In this document: one piece after another, positions 32,939 to 43,734 of the stretch | How the letters are laid out: each line of letters starts with the position of its first letter | Numbering within the stretch: the stretch's first letter is position 1 | NCBI RefSeq assembly: GCF_006346315.1 | Contig: NZ_VDMR01000001.1 | Span: forward strand, 62,001 to 126,000 | From: Nocardioides litoris | GTDB lineage: Bacteria; Actinomycetota; Actinomycetes; Propionibacteriales; Nocardioidaceae | DNA: 64,000 nucleotides | Reading direction: 5' to 3' | Made by a program: the position numbers and the translations under genes | Notes under the pieces: model-generated | Seen by the model: only the letters and a program-made list of their open reading frames with translations | What the model was told of the DNA's origin: nothing | The model's database searches: none

Positions 32939-33520
32939 ATGACCGAGGCCCTCGTCGTCATCGACCTGCAGCGCGACTACTTCGCCGACGGGGAGCTCGA
33001 GCGCTGCCGTGACGACCTGGTGGCGACGACCAACGGGCTCGCGGCGGCGGCGCGGGCGGGCGGCGTACCGGTGCTGGAGGTGCGCACCGAGCACGACCCC
33101 GGCGGGTCGACCTGGACGATCTCGATGCACGAGGACGGCGGGGGGCCGGTGATGGCCGGCACCGAGGGCGTCGAGCCGGTGCCCGGCCTCGACCTGGGAC
33201 CGGACGTGCCGGTGGTGACCAAGACCCGGGACAGCGCGTTCTTCGGCACCGACCTCGCCGACCGGCTCCGCGACCTCGGGGTCGACCACGTCGTCCTGGC
33301 AGGGGTCTCGACCGAGTCGTGCATCGTCGGGACGGCGGTGGACGCGTTCGCCCACGACCTGGCCGTCACGCTCGTCAGCGACGCCACGGCCTCGATCGAG
33401 TGGAGCCTGCACGACGAGGCGCTGCAGCGCGCGCGGAAGCAGTACCGCCAGGACGTCGCCACCGCGGCCGAGGTCGCCGGGCGCTGGCGCGACGACGCGG
33501 GCAGGGGCCCCCAGGGGTGA
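32939..33520 (+). CDS. Isochorismatase-family cysteine hydrolase
   Basis: A 193-residue alpha/beta hydrolase of the nicotinamidase/isochorismatase superfamily. The catalytic triad is visible as D9 (VVIDLQRDYF), K95 (VTKTRDSAFF) and C128 (GVSTESCIV). The cis-peptide motif GVSTESC is intact. It would hydrolyse an amide or a vinyl ether; the exact substrate is unknown. It stands alone, with inverted repeats on both sides. Confidence 0.88.
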   Translation: MTEALVVIDLQRDYFADGELERCRDDLVATTNGLAAAARAGGVPVLEVRTEHDPGGSTWTISMHEDGGGPVMAGTEGVEPVPGLDLGPDVPVVTKTRDSAFFGTDLADRLRDLGVDHVVLAGVSTESCIVGTAVDAFAHDLAVTLVSDATASIEWSLHDEALQRARKQYRQDVATAAEVAGRWRDDAGRGPQG

Positions 33521-33527
33521 GGGTCGG

Positions 33528-33545
33528 GCCCCCGGGCCCGGGGGC
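33528..33545. terminator. GC-only palindrome between hydrolase and dehydrogenase
   Basis: GCCCCCGGGCCCGGGGGC is a perfect 18-nt palindrome, 8 nt after the hydrolase stop and 10 nt before the next ATG. It could attenuate read-through or affect translation of the dehydrogenase mRNA. Confidence 0.4.
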
Positions 33546-33555
33546 ACCGGACCCC

Positions 33556-34743
33556 ATGAAGGCAGTCACCTGGCAGGGCCGCACCGACATGCAGGTCACC
33601 GACGTCCCCGACGCCCGGATCGAGGAGCCGACCGACGTGGTCGTCCGGATCACCTCGACCGGTCTGTGCGGCAGCGACCTGCACCTCTACGACCCGCTCA
33701 CCCCGTTCATGACGCCCGGCGACATCGTCGGGCACGAGCCGATGGGCGTCATCGAGGACGTCGGTCCCGACGTGCAGAGCCTGCGCCCGGGCGACCGCGT
33801 CGTCGTCCCGTTCAACGTCTCCTGCGGCACCTGCTGGATGTGCAGCCGCGGGCTGTTCAGCCAGTGCGAGACCACCCAGAACCGCGAGCACGGCACCGGC
33901 GCCTCGCTGTTCGGCTACTCCAAGCTCTACGGCCAGGTGCCGGGCGGCCAGGCCGAGGCGCTGCGGGTCCCGTTCGGCGACACGCTGCCGATCAAGATCC
34001 CCGACGGTCCCTCCGACGACCGGTTCCTCTACCTCTCCGACGTGCTCCCCACCTCCTGGCAGGCCGTGGAGTACGCCGACACGCCGGACGGCGGCACCCT
34101 GCTCGTCATGGGCGCCGGTCCCATCGGCGACATGTGCGCCCGGATCGCCAAGCACCGCGGCCTCCGGGTCATCGTGGTCGACAGCGTCGCCGAGCGGCTG
34201 GCCCGCATCACCGCCCGCGGCGGCGAGGTCATCGACACCTCCGAGATCGACGCCGACGACGTGCCCGACCGGGTCCGCGAGCTCACCGACGGCCGCGGCG
34301 CCGACGCCGCCATCGACGCCGTCGGCATGGAGGCACACGGGTCGCCCGTGGCCGAGGCCGCGCAGAAGTCGTTGCGCTTCCTGCCCAAGAAGCTGGCCGA
34401 GATGGTCATGCAGAACGCCGGCTCCGACCGCCTCGACGCCCTCTACACGACCTTCGAGGCCGTCCGCCGCGGCGGCACCGTCTCCATCTCCGGCGTGTAC
34501 GGCGGCGCCGCGTCGCCCATGCCGATGCTCCAGCTCTTCGACAAGCAGCTCCAGCTGCGCATGGGCCAGGCCAACGTGCACCGGTGGAGCGACGACATCC
34601 TCGACCTCCTGCAGCGCGACGAGGACGTGCTCGGTGTCGAGGGCTTCGCCACCCACCACCTCCCGCTGGACGAGGCGCCGACGGCGTACCGGAAGTTCCG
34701 CGACAAGGAGGACGGGATGGTCAAGGTCGTCTTCCGTCCCTGA
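33556..34743 (+). CDS. Zinc-dependent alcohol/formaldehyde dehydrogenase family protein
   Basis: A 395-residue medium-chain dehydrogenase. The catalytic zinc site shows as C38-G-S-D (GLCGSDLHLY) and GHEPMGVIEDVG. The structural zinc cysteines lie in SCGTCWMCSRGLFSQC. The coenzyme motif is VMGAGPIGDMCARIA. The long form with a C-terminal FRDKEDGMVKVVF resembles glutathione-independent formaldehyde dehydrogenase-like enzymes, and sugar-alcohol dehydrogenases are alternatives. It is a monocistronic gene followed by two hairpins. Confidence 0.88.
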   Translation: MKAVTWQGRTDMQVTDVPDARIEEPTDVVVRITSTGLCGSDLHLYDPLTPFMTPGDIVGHEPMGVIEDVGPDVQSLRPGDRVVVPFNVSCGTCWMCSRGLFSQCETTQNREHGTGASLFGYSKLYGQVPGGQAEALRVPFGDTLPIKIPDGPSDDRFLYLSDVLPTSWQAVEYADTPDGGTLLVMGAGPIGDMCARIAKHRGLRVIVVDSVAERLARITARGGEVIDTSEIDADDVPDRVRELTDGRGADAAIDAVGMEAHGSPVAEAAQKSLRFLPKKLAEMVMQNAGSDRLDALYTTFEAVRRGGTVSISGVYGGAASPMPMLQLFDKQLQLRMGQANVHRWSDDILDLLQRDEDVLGVEGFATHHLPLDEAPTAYRKFRDKEDGMVKVVFRP

Positions 34744-34754
34744 CCCGCCCCGAC

Positions 34755-34788
34755 CCGGCCGCCCGCGGCCGGTCCAGACCTGTGGACC
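34755..34788 (+). terminator. Two hairpins after the alcohol dehydrogenase
   Basis: CCGGCCGC-cc-GCGGCCGG at 34755-34772 is directly followed by GGTCCA-N6-TGGACC at 34771-34788. The two stems share two bases, so they are mutually exclusive, like alternative terminator structures. Confidence 0.55.
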
Positions 34789-34792
34789 GGCT

Positions 34793-34921
34793 GTGTTCGA
34801 GGACGCCGTCCAGGAGATCTACGACGTCTCCCTGCTCCCCGGCATCCGGTTTCCCGAGATCCTCGACGCCGCGTCCGAGGTCGCGACCGACACGTTCCTC
34901 CTGCCCCCGCCGCAGGCCTGA
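34793..34921 (+). CDS. Possible 42-residue protein or gene remnant
   Basis: From the GTG at 34793 to the stop, 41 of 42 codons end in G or C, which fits the genome's coding style; the codons before the GTG do not fit. The product VFEDAVQEIYDVSLLPGI... is acidic, with no signal or membrane segment. No family is recognised. It could be a real small protein or the tail of a lost gene. Confidence 0.35.
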   Translation: MFEDAVQEIYDVSLLPGIRFPEILDAASEVATDTFLLPPPQA

Positions 34922-34972
34922 CCCGAACCTTTCCCTCACCGCACCCGAAGGGCCCCGGGCCACCCTCGGCCC

Positions 34973-35509
34973 ATGACCGCCACCCGCGCCGCCCGCAGCA
35001 CCCGCGCCGCCCGCAGCACCCGCGCCGCCCGCCTCGCCGCCACCGTCGTCGCCACTGCCCTCCTCGGCCTCCCGCTCGCCGGCTGCGGGGGTGACGACAA
35101 CGGCAGCGGCGTCGGCGGCTCGGGTGCCGAGGGAGGCGTCCCCGACGGCCAGGGCGGCACGGTCCCGGCGATGCAGGGCGAACCCTGCGACGCCGAGGTG
35201 ACCCTGACCGGGGCCGTCGACCAGTCGTGGTCGGGGGAGGGCAGGGTCGACACCAGCGAGAGCGACGTGGCGCCGCCCGCGACGTACCAGGGCATCGACG
35301 GCGACACCATGCTGACGCTGGCCTCGACCGGCAACGGGTTCGACGACCCGTCGGTCATCCTGCTCGTCGACGGACGGTCCTTCGCGGTCGCCTTCGGGGA
35401 GGGCGAGGTCGACGTCGCCCCGGACGGGTCCGGCGCCACCGTCGACGCGCCCGCGGCCGAGATCGGCACCGACGAGCAGGTGCAGGTCGAGGCCACCTTC
35501 ACCTGCTGA
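34973..35509 (+). CDS. Putative lipoprotein
   Basis: A 178-residue protein. Its signal peptide has an unusually long Arg/Ala n-region (RAARST repeated), a hydrophobic core and the lipobox LAGC with C38. The mature part begins with a Gly/Ser/Asp linker followed by a single beta-rich domain with Cys residues near 70 and at the C terminus (TFTC). It would be anchored to the outer face of the membrane. No family is recognised. Two and a half copies of an 18-bp repeat (34983-35032) encode the n-region. Confidence 0.7.
   Translation: MTATRAARSTRAARSTRAARLAATVVATALLGLPLAGCGGDDNGSGVGGSGAEGGVPDGQGGTVPAMQGEPCDAEVTLTGAVDQSWSGEGRVDTSESDVAPPATYQGIDGDTMLTLASTGNGFDDPSVILLVDGRSFAVAFGEGEVDVAPDGSGATVDAPAAEIGTDEQVQVEATFTC
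34983..35032 (+). repeat. 18-bp tandem repeat in a signal-peptide coding region
   Basis: The unit CCCGCGCCGCCCGCAGCA occurs at 34983-35000 and 35001-35018, then as 14 nt of a third copy. The length is a multiple of three, so copy-number change would keep the frame and only lengthen the Arg-rich n-region. Confidence 0.75.
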
Positions 35510-35532
35510 GCCCGGGCTCGGCCCGCACGGTC

Positions 35533-35538
35533 TAGCCT
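35533..35538 (+). promoter_or_regulatory. Candidate -10 element (TAGCCT)
   Basis: TAGCCT fits TANNNT and ends 6 nt before the ATG at 35545, which suggests a leaderless transcript for the membrane protein gene. Confidence 0.4.
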
Positions 35539-35544
35539 CGGCGG

Positions 35545-36276
35545 ATGTCCTCGACCCGGCTCCCGCGCGTGCTGGGCCTGGTCACCGCCGTCCTCGTCGC
35601 GCTCCACCTCGCGGCGCTGGCGGCCGACCGGCTGCTCGGGGCCACGCGGCTGACCGGGCCGCTGCGCCAGGTCGACCTCAACGCCGAGGGCAACCTGACC
35701 TCGTGGTGGGGCTCGTTCCTGCTGCTCCTCGCCGCCGGGGTCGCGGCCGCGGTGGCCGCGGGGTCCCGCGCCGACGGGCCGGCCGCCGCACGGCGCTGGT
35801 GGGTGCTGGCCGGGCTGCTCGCCCTGATGTCGATCGACGAGACCGCCCAGCTCCACGACCTCGCCACCGGTCCGCTGCGCCGGGCGCTGGGCACCGACCT
35901 CGGCCTGTTCCACTTCGCGTGGGTGATCCCGGCGCTGCTGGCGCTCGTCGCCAGCGCCGCCTACCTCGCCCCGCTGGTGCGCTCGCTCGAACCGGTCGTC
36001 CGCCGCCGGTTCCTGGTCGCCGTCGGTGTGTACGTCGCCGGCGCGGTCGTGCTCGAGATGCTCGGCGGCCTCGTGGTCGACACCGACGTCGACGTGCGTG
36101 GCTACACCGCGCCGTACCTGACGACCATGACCGCCGAGGAGACCCTGGAGCTGGTGGGGTCGGTGCTGCTGGTCACCGCGCTGCTGGCCGTGGCCGCCGG
36201 GCGGGGGGTGGCGCTGGCGCTCCGGTTCGGGCCCGGCGAGGGTGCCGTCGAGGCCCGGGACGCCCGCCCCTCCTGA
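35545..36276 (+). CDS. Hypothetical multi-pass membrane protein
   Basis: A 243-residue protein with about six predicted membrane segments (around residues 8-28, 55-75, 85-100, 120-140, 158-178 and 200-220). A motif LMSIDETAQLHDL lies at the end of the third segment, where conserved acidic residues and a His in the membrane could bind metal or take part in catalysis. The family is not recognised by name. No Shine-Dalgarno site is seen; the upstream TAGCCT suggests leaderless expression. Confidence 0.65.
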   Translation: MSSTRLPRVLGLVTAVLVALHLAALAADRLLGATRLTGPLRQVDLNAEGNLTSWWGSFLLLLAAGVAAAVAAGSRADGPAAARRWWVLAGLLALMSIDETAQLHDLATGPLRRALGTDLGLFHFAWVIPALLALVASAAYLAPLVRSLEPVVRRRFLVAVGVYVAGAVVLEMLGGLVVDTDVDVRGYTAPYLTTMTAEETLELVGSVLLVTALLAVAAGRGVALALRFGPGEGAVEARDARPS

Positions 36277-36322
36277 TCGCCCCGGACCCGGTCGGTCGCG
36301 CCGCCGTGGATACCGTGACGGC

Positions 36323-37324
36323 ATGGTCAGCATGGAGCAGCGCACCCTGGGCAGGACCGGCCGCGAGGTCTCGGTCGTCGGACTCGGCACCTGGCAGCTG
36401 GGGGCCGACTGGGGCGACGTCTCCGAGGCCGACGCCCGGGCCGTGCTCGAGGCCTCCGCCGAGGCCGGGGTCACCCTGTACGACACCGCCGACGTGTACG
36501 GCGACGGCCGCAGCGAGACCGTGATCGGCGCCTTCCTCGCCGACCACCCCGACGCCGGCTTCACCGTCGCCACCAAGATGGGCCGACGCATGGACCAGGT
36601 GCCGGAGAACTACCGCGCCGAGCACTTCCGCCAGTGGGTCGACCGCTCGCGCCGCAACCTCGGCGTCGACACCCTCGACCTGGTCCAGCTGCACTGCCCG
36701 CCCAGCGCGACCATCGACGACGACGCGACCTACGACGCCCTCGACGCGATGGTCGCCGACGGCTCGATCGCGGCCTACGGCGTCAGCGTCGAGACCGCTG
36801 CCCAGGCCCTGTCGGCCATCGCCCGCCCGCACGTCGCGTCGGTGCAGATCATCCTCAACGCGTTCCGGCTCAAGCCCCTCGACGAGGTGCTGCCCGCCGC
36901 GGCCGAGGCCGGCGTCGGCATCCTCGCGCGGGTGCCGCTGGCCAGCGGCCTGCTGTCGGGTCGCTACGACCGCAGCACCACCTTCGCCGCCGACGACCAC
37001 CGCAGCTACAACCGCGACGGCAGCGCCTTCGACGTCGGCGAGACCTTCTCCGGCGTCGACTACGACACCGGCGTCGAGGCCGCGCAGTCGTTCGTCGACC
37101 TGGTGCGCGAGCACGTCCCCGACGCCACGCCCGCGCAGGCCGCGATCGCCTGGTGCTGGCAGCAGCCCGGGTGCACGACGGTCATCCCCGGCGCCCGCAA
37201 CGCCGACCAGGCCCGCGCCAACGCCGCCGCCGGCGAGCTCGGCCCGCTGCCCGACGCCTTCCTCACCGCCGTCCGCGACCTGTACGACGCCCGCATCCGG
37301 GCGCAGGTGCACGAGCGCTGGTAG
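36323..37324 (+). CDS. Aldo/keto reductase
   Basis: A 333-residue TIM-barrel NADPH-dependent oxidoreductase. The catalytic tetrad is D54 and Y59 (YDTADVYGDG), K85 (ATKMGRR) and H124 (LVQLHCPP). The C-terminal IPGARNADQARANAA binds the cofactor phosphate. The substrate is unknown. The ATG at 36332 is an equally good start; neither has a clear ribosome site. It converges on the flavin-dependent oxidoreductase across a strong hairpin. Confidence 0.9.
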   Translation: MVSMEQRTLGRTGREVSVVGLGTWQLGADWGDVSEADARAVLEASAEAGVTLYDTADVYGDGRSETVIGAFLADHPDAGFTVATKMGRRMDQVPENYRAEHFRQWVDRSRRNLGVDTLDLVQLHCPPSATIDDDATYDALDAMVADGSIAAYGVSVETAAQALSAIARPHVASVQIILNAFRLKPLDEVLPAAAEAGVGILARVPLASGLLSGRYDRSTTFAADDHRSYNRDGSAFDVGETFSGVDYDTGVEAAQSFVDLVREHVPDATPAQAAIAWCWQQPGCTTVIPGARNADQARANAAAGELGPLPDAFLTAVRDLYDARIRAQVHERW

Positions 37325-37326
37325 GT

Positions 37327-37350
37327 GGACCACCACCCACGTGGTGGTCC
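37327..37350. terminator. Bidirectional hairpin between convergent genes
   Basis: GGACCACCAC and GTGGTGGTCC form a perfect 10-bp stem with a 4-nt loop, centred between the aldo/keto reductase (stop at 37324) and the convergent LLM oxidoreductase (ending at 37365). Confidence 0.7.
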
Positions 37351-37364
37351 TCGGCCTCGCCCGC

Positions 37365-38393
37365 TCAGACGTCGGCGACGCGGGGCGCGACCTCGGTGCC
37401 GAGCAGCTCGATGCCGCGGAGCAGGTCGTCGTGGGCGAGGCGGGGGTTGGTCATCTGGATCGCGATGCGGTCGACGCCGCCGAGCTGGTCGGCGACGCGG
37501 CCGAGCTTGGTGACGATCTCGTCGGGGCTGCCGAGGAAGAAGGCGCCGTCGGGGCCGCTGGTGGCGTCGAACTGCGCTCGGTTGGGCGGGGGGAACCCGC
37601 GCTCGCGGGAGTGCGAGGTGAACATCTCCAGCCACCCCGGGAAGATCGTGTCGGCCGCCTGCTGACGGCTCTCGCCGACGTACCCGAAGACGTGCAGGCC
37701 GACCTGCAGCGTCGCCGGGTCGTGGCCGGCCTCGGCGCCGGCGCGGCGGTAGAGGTCGACGAGCGGGGCGAAGCGGCGGGGCTCGCCGCCGATGATCGCG
37801 ACCATCAGCGGCAGGCCGAGGAGGCCGGCGCGCACGAACGACTCGGGCGTGCCGCCGACGCCGACCCAGATCGGCAGCGGGTCCTGCAGGGGCCGCGGGT
37901 AGACGCCCTGGCCAGTCAGGGCGGGGCGGTGCCGGCCGGACCAGGTGACCCGCGGTGACTCCCGCAGCTGCAGGAGCAGCTCGAGCTTCTCGGCGAAGAG
38001 GTCGTCGTAGTCGGCCAGGTCGAGGCCGAAGAGCGGGAAGGCCTCGGTGAACGACCCGCGCCCCACGACCAGGTCGATGCGTCCGCCCGAGACGAGGTCG
38101 AGGGTGGCGAACTGCTGGAAGACCCGCACCGGGTCGTTGGCGCTCAGCACGGCCACGGCGCTGCCGAGACGGATGCGCGTGGTGCGCGCGGCGGCCGCGG
38201 CCAGGATCACCGGAGGGGCGGAGTCGTAGTACTCCTCGCGGTGGTGCTCCCCGATGCCGAAGGAGTACAGGCCCGAGGAGTCGGCCAGCTCGATCTCCTC
38301 GAGGAGGTGGGCCATCCGCTCGGCGGGGCCCACCACGTGGCCGGTGGACGGGTCGGTGACCCGGGAGACGAAGCTGTCGACGCCGACGTGCAT
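37365..38393 (-). CDS. LLM-class flavin-dependent oxidoreductase
   Basis: A 342-residue luciferase-like TIM-barrel monooxygenase. Typical blocks are GIGEHHREEYYDSAPPVIL, RIRLGSAVAVLSANDPVRV and DLVSGGRIDLVVGRGS. The conserved LPIWVGVGGTPESFVRAG lies in the C-terminal half. It uses FMN or F420, and the substrate cannot be inferred. It is 23 nt downstream of the eda stop on the same strand, separated by its own ATG. Confidence 0.88.
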   Translation of the reverse strand: MHVGVDSFVSRVTDPSTGHVVGPAERMAHLLEEIELADSSGLYSFGIGEHHREEYYDSAPPVILAAAAARTTRIRLGSAVAVLSANDPVRVFQQFATLDLVSGGRIDLVVGRGSFTEAFPLFGLDLADYDDLFAEKLELLLQLRESPRVTWSGRHRPALTGQGVYPRPLQDPLPIWVGVGGTPESFVRAGLLGLPLMVAIIGGEPRRFAPLVDLYRRAGAEAGHDPATLQVGLHVFGYVGESRQQAADTIFPGWLEMFTSHSRERGFPPPNRAQFDATSGPDGAFFLGSPDEIVTKLGRVADQLGGVDRIAIQMTNPRLAHDDLLRGIELLGTEVAPRVADV

Positions 38394-38416
38394 CCGTCGA
38401 GTCTGGCAGCCGCGCG

Positions 38417-39041
38417 TCAGCCGAGCGCCGCGGCCTCCTCGGCCAGGTCGGTGATGGCGTCCCAGGCACGGGCGGCGACGAGGTCGCCGGGGGTGAGCCA
38501 GGAGCCGCCGACGCAGCCGACGTTGGGCAGCGCGAGGTAGTCGGACGCCGAGGCGGCGGTGACCCCGCCGGTCGGGCAGAAGCGCGCGGCCGGGACGGGG
38601 GAGGCGACCGAGGACAGGAACGCCCGCCCGCCGGAGGCCTCGGCCGGGAACAGCTTCATCTCGGTCTGCCCGGACTCGAGCACGGCCAGGACCTCCGAGA
38701 CGGTGGCGACGCCGGGCAGGAACGGCAGCCCGGTCTCGCGCATCGCGCCCAGCAGGGTCGGCGTCGAGCCGGGGGAGACCAGGAACTGCGCGCCGGCGTC
38801 GTGCGCCTGCTTGGCCTGGCCCGGCGTGACGACCGTGCCCGCGCCGACCAGCACGTCGGGCACCGCGGTGGCGACGGCCTCGATGGCGTCCAGGGCGACC
38901 GGCGTGCGCAGGGTCAGCTCGATGGCGGGCAGGCCGCCGGCGGCCAGCGCCCGGGCGATGTCGACCGCGTCCTCGACGCGGTGGACCACGACGACCGGCA
39001 GGACCGGGACGACGTCGAGCAGGGAGTCGTAGAAGACGTGG

Positions 39042-39052
<11 letters not shown>
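38417..39052 (-). CDS. eda: 2-dehydro-3-deoxyphosphogluconate (KDPG) aldolase
   Basis: A 211-residue class I aldolase. E45 and R49 (IELTLRTP) and the Schiff-base K133 (EMKLFPAE) are present, with the phosphate-binding [16 protein letters not shown]. It splits KDPG to pyruvate and glyceraldehyde 3-phosphate. The start is a TTG at 39052, chosen because GGAGG lies 6 nt upstream and no ATG or GTG precedes the conserved [10 protein letters not shown]. It overlaps the edd end by 11 nt, so the two are coupled. Confidence 0.9.
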
Positions 39053-40920
<1,868 letters not shown>

Positions 40921-40928
<8 letters not shown>

Positions 40929-42405
40929 GGTCGGACTCCTGCCAGTGTCGGCCGTCGCGCTCGAGGAGCGCGGCGGCGGCGAACGGCCCGCTGGTGCCGG
41001 CCGGGTAGCGCTTGGGGCGCTCGGCGGTGACCGCCCAGCGCTGGAGGATGGGCTCGACCCACGACCAGGCGGCCTCGACCTCGTCGCGGCGCATGAACAG
41101 GGTCGGGTTGCCGCGCACGACGTCCATGAGCAGCCGCTCGTAGGCGTCGGGCATCCGGGCGTCGAACGCCGAGGCGTAGGACAGGTCGAGCGAGACCGGC
41201 TTGAAGCGGAACCCGCCCGGACCCGGCTCCTTGGCCGTCATGTGCAGGCGCATGCCCTCGTCGGGCTGGACCTGGATGTGCAGCCGGTTGGGGGTCTGCA
41301 CGCCCTCGTGGTGGGGGAACATCGCGTGCGGCGGCTCCTTGAAGACCACCACGATCTCGGAGAGCTTGCGGTCCATCCGCTTGCCGGTGCGCAGGTAGAA
41401 CGGGACGCCGGCCCAGCGCCAGTTCTGCACCTCGGCGCGGATCGCGACGTAGGTCTCGGTGGCGCTGCCGGGGCGGCCGAGGTCCTCGGTGTAGGACGGC
41501 ACGGCCTCGCCGGCGACCAGGCCCTGGCCGTAGCGGCCGCGCACGGTGTCGCGGTCGACGTCCTCGGGGCTCATGGGCTTGAGGGCCTGGAGCACCTTGA
41601 GCTTCTCGTCGCGCACGCTCTCGCTGCCGACGTACGTCGGGGGCTCCATGGCCGTGAGGCAGAGCAGCTGCAGCAGGTGGTTCTGCACCATGTCGCGCAG
41701 CGCGCCGGAGGTGTCGTAGTAGCCGCCGCGGGTGCCGACGCCGAGGGTCTCGGAGACGGTGATCTGCACGTGGTCGACCCAGCGGGAGTTCCACAGCGGC
41801 TCGAGGAAGGTGTTGGCGAAGCGGGTGACCAGGAGGTTCTGCACGCTCTCCTTCCCGAGGTAGTGGTCGATCCGGTAGATCTGGTGCTCCTCGAAGACCG
41901 CACCGACGGCGTCGTTGACGGCGTGGGCGGAGGCGAGGTCGGTGCCGATCGGCTTCTCCATGACCACGCGCGAGGTCGCATCGACGCAGCCGGCCTCGTC
42001 GAGGCGCTCGCAGATCGGGCCGAACATGGCCGGGGCGACGGCGAGGTAGAAGACCCGCACGGTGCCGGGAGCGGTGGACTCCTTGAGCAGGCCGTGCAGC
42101 AGGTGCCAGTCGTCGCCGGTGGAGGCGTCGAGGCTGAGGTAGTGCAGGCGCGCGAGCAGCCGGTCGACGACCACCGGGTCGCGGTCGGCCACGTGCTGCT
42201 CGAGGGCGGCGCGGGCGATCGCGCGGTAGGACTCGTCGGTGTGCTCGGAGCGCGAGACGCCGATCACGCGGGACTCGGGGGCGAGCTGGCCCTCGACCTC
42301 GCGGTGGTACATGGCCGGGAGCAGCTTGCGCAGCGCCAGGTCACCGGTGGCGCCGACGACGGTGAAGTCGCAGGGGGGCATCGCGGTGGGGTCGGAAGAA
42401 GTCAC
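40921..42405 (-). CDS. zwf: Glucose-6-phosphate 1-dehydrogenase
   Basis: A 494-residue enzyme with the NADP motif [13 protein letters not shown] (residues 16-28), EKPIG at 150-154 and the active-site RIDHYLGKE at 178-186. It oxidises glucose 6-phosphate to 6-phosphogluconolactone. As first gene of zwf-edd-eda it feeds the Entner-Doudoroff route; no lactonase gene is in the operon. The GTG at 42405 is preferred; the ATG at 42381 would still leave the fold intact. Neither has a strong Shine-Dalgarno site. Confidence 0.92.
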
Positions 42406-42481
42406 CCGACGACGGTAGGACCAATGACTGTCTTGCACAAGCAGGCTTTCGTATTTGCCGAACATAAGTCAGGATGACCAG
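42406..42481. promoter_or_regulatory. Divergent zwf / ROK regulator intergenic region
   Basis: A 76-nt AT-enriched gap. It holds the short dyad CTTG-CA-CAAG (42432-42441) and, on the other strand, AAAGCCTG (reverse of CAGGCTTT at 42442-42449). The same octamer occurs next to the dyad in the crtE intergenic region. The AGGA at 42471-42474 serves the ROK ATG. The ROK protein is a natural candidate to bind here and control zwf-edd-eda. Confidence 0.45.
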
Positions 42482-43636
42482 ATGACGACCGCGGGGGAGC
42501 TGCTGCAGCTGGTGCGCCACGGGGGGTCCCCGAGCCGCTCCGAGCTCAGCCGCGAGACCGGTCTGTCGCGCACCGCGGTCAACGCCCGCCTCTCCGCGCT
42601 CGAGGACCTCGGGCTGGTCGTGCCCGGCGACGAGCTGGCCTCGACCGGCGGCCGGCCCGCAGGCGGCGTCGCCTTCAACCCGGCCGCCGGCGTGGTGCTC
42701 GCCGCCGCCGTCGGCCGCTCCCGCTCGCAGGTCGGCGTGCTCGACCTCGCCGGCGAGGAGCTGGTCGCCAGCTCCGCCGAGCACGCGGTCGGCGCCTCGC
42801 CCGACGACGTCATGCCGCAGGTCGCCGACCGGCTGGCCAAGCACCTCGCCGACCTCGGGTCGCCCCCGGTGCACGGCACCGGCGTCAGCCTGCCCGGCAC
42901 CGTCGACCCCGTCCGGGGCGTCAGCATCGACTCCCCGGCCATGCCCGGCTGGGACGGCGTCGACCTGGCGGCGTACCTGCGCCAGCCGGGTCCGGTGTAC
43001 GTCGCCAACGACGCCGACGTGCTCGCCCGCTCCGAGCGGCTCGGCCACGCCGCGACCTACCGCGACCTCGTCGTGGTCAAGGCCTCCACCGGCCTCGGGC
43101 TCGGCATCATCGCCGAGGGCCGGGTCGTCGCCGGCCACCTCGGTGCGGCCGGCGAGATCGGCCACACCAAGGTCGACGCGGCCGCCGGGCGGCGGTGCCG
43201 CTGCGGTGACGTCGGCTGCCTGGAGACCATCGCCGGCGGCTGGGCGCTCGTCGCCGAGCTGCAGGAGGCCGGCCACCGGGTCGAGCACGTGCGTGACCTC
43301 GCCGCCCTCGCCGTGGCCGGCGACGCCGACGCCAAGCGCCACCTGCGCGAGGCCGGCCGCCGCCTCGGCGAGGTGCTCGCCGTGGCCATCAACCTGCTCA
43401 ACCCGCAGGCCGTCGTGCTCGGTGGCGACATGGCCGCCGCCTTCGACGCCTACGCCGCCGGCGTCCGCGAGAGCGTCTACGCCCGCGCCGCCGCCCTCGC
43501 CACCCGCGACCTGCGCCTGCTCGCCTCGACGTACGGCGACCGGGCCGGCCTGGTGGGCTGCGCGGCCATGGCCCTCGACCACGTCCTGAGCCCCGCCGCC
43601 GTCGACGCCCGCCTCGCCGAGCTCGCCCGCGGCTGA
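42482..43636 (+). CDS. ROK family transcriptional regulator
   Basis: A 384-residue regulator. An N-terminal winged helix (SRSELSRETGLSRTAVNARL) is followed by the ROK sugar-kinase fold: an ATP-like motif, the VANDADVLARSE block, GEIGHTKVDA and the zinc site CRCGDVGCLE. It probably senses a sugar or sugar phosphate and represses the divergent zwf-edd-eda operon. The ATG at 42482 has AGGA 7 nt upstream and was chosen over a TTG at 42455. Confidence 0.88.
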   Translation: MTTAGELLQLVRHGGSPSRSELSRETGLSRTAVNARLSALEDLGLVVPGDELASTGGRPAGGVAFNPAAGVVLAAAVGRSRSQVGVLDLAGEELVASSAEHAVGASPDDVMPQVADRLAKHLADLGSPPVHGTGVSLPGTVDPVRGVSIDSPAMPGWDGVDLAAYLRQPGPVYVANDADVLARSERLGHAATYRDLVVVKASTGLGLGIIAEGRVVAGHLGAAGEIGHTKVDAAAGRRCRCGDVGCLETIAGGWALVAELQEAGHRVEHVRDLAALAVAGDADAKRHLREAGRRLGEVLAVAINLLNPQAVVLGGDMAAAFDAYAAGVRESVYARAAALATRDLRLLASTYGDRAGLVGCAAMALDHVLSPAAVDARLAELARG

Positions 43637-43721
43637 CGCGCGTCCGCCCGAGCCGGCGGGCCGCCTCCGGGCGCGTCCCGTCGCCGACGCAAAATGCCCC
43701 ACCGGCCATCGCGCGATCCCC

Positions 43722-43727
43722 TACAGT
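43722..43727 (+). promoter_or_regulatory. Candidate -10 of the BTAD regulator gene (TACAGT)
   Basis: TACAGT ends 7 nt before the GTG at 43735, and no Shine-Dalgarno site is present, so the mRNA may be leaderless. Confidence 0.45.
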
Positions 43728-43734
43728 CCTCGCC

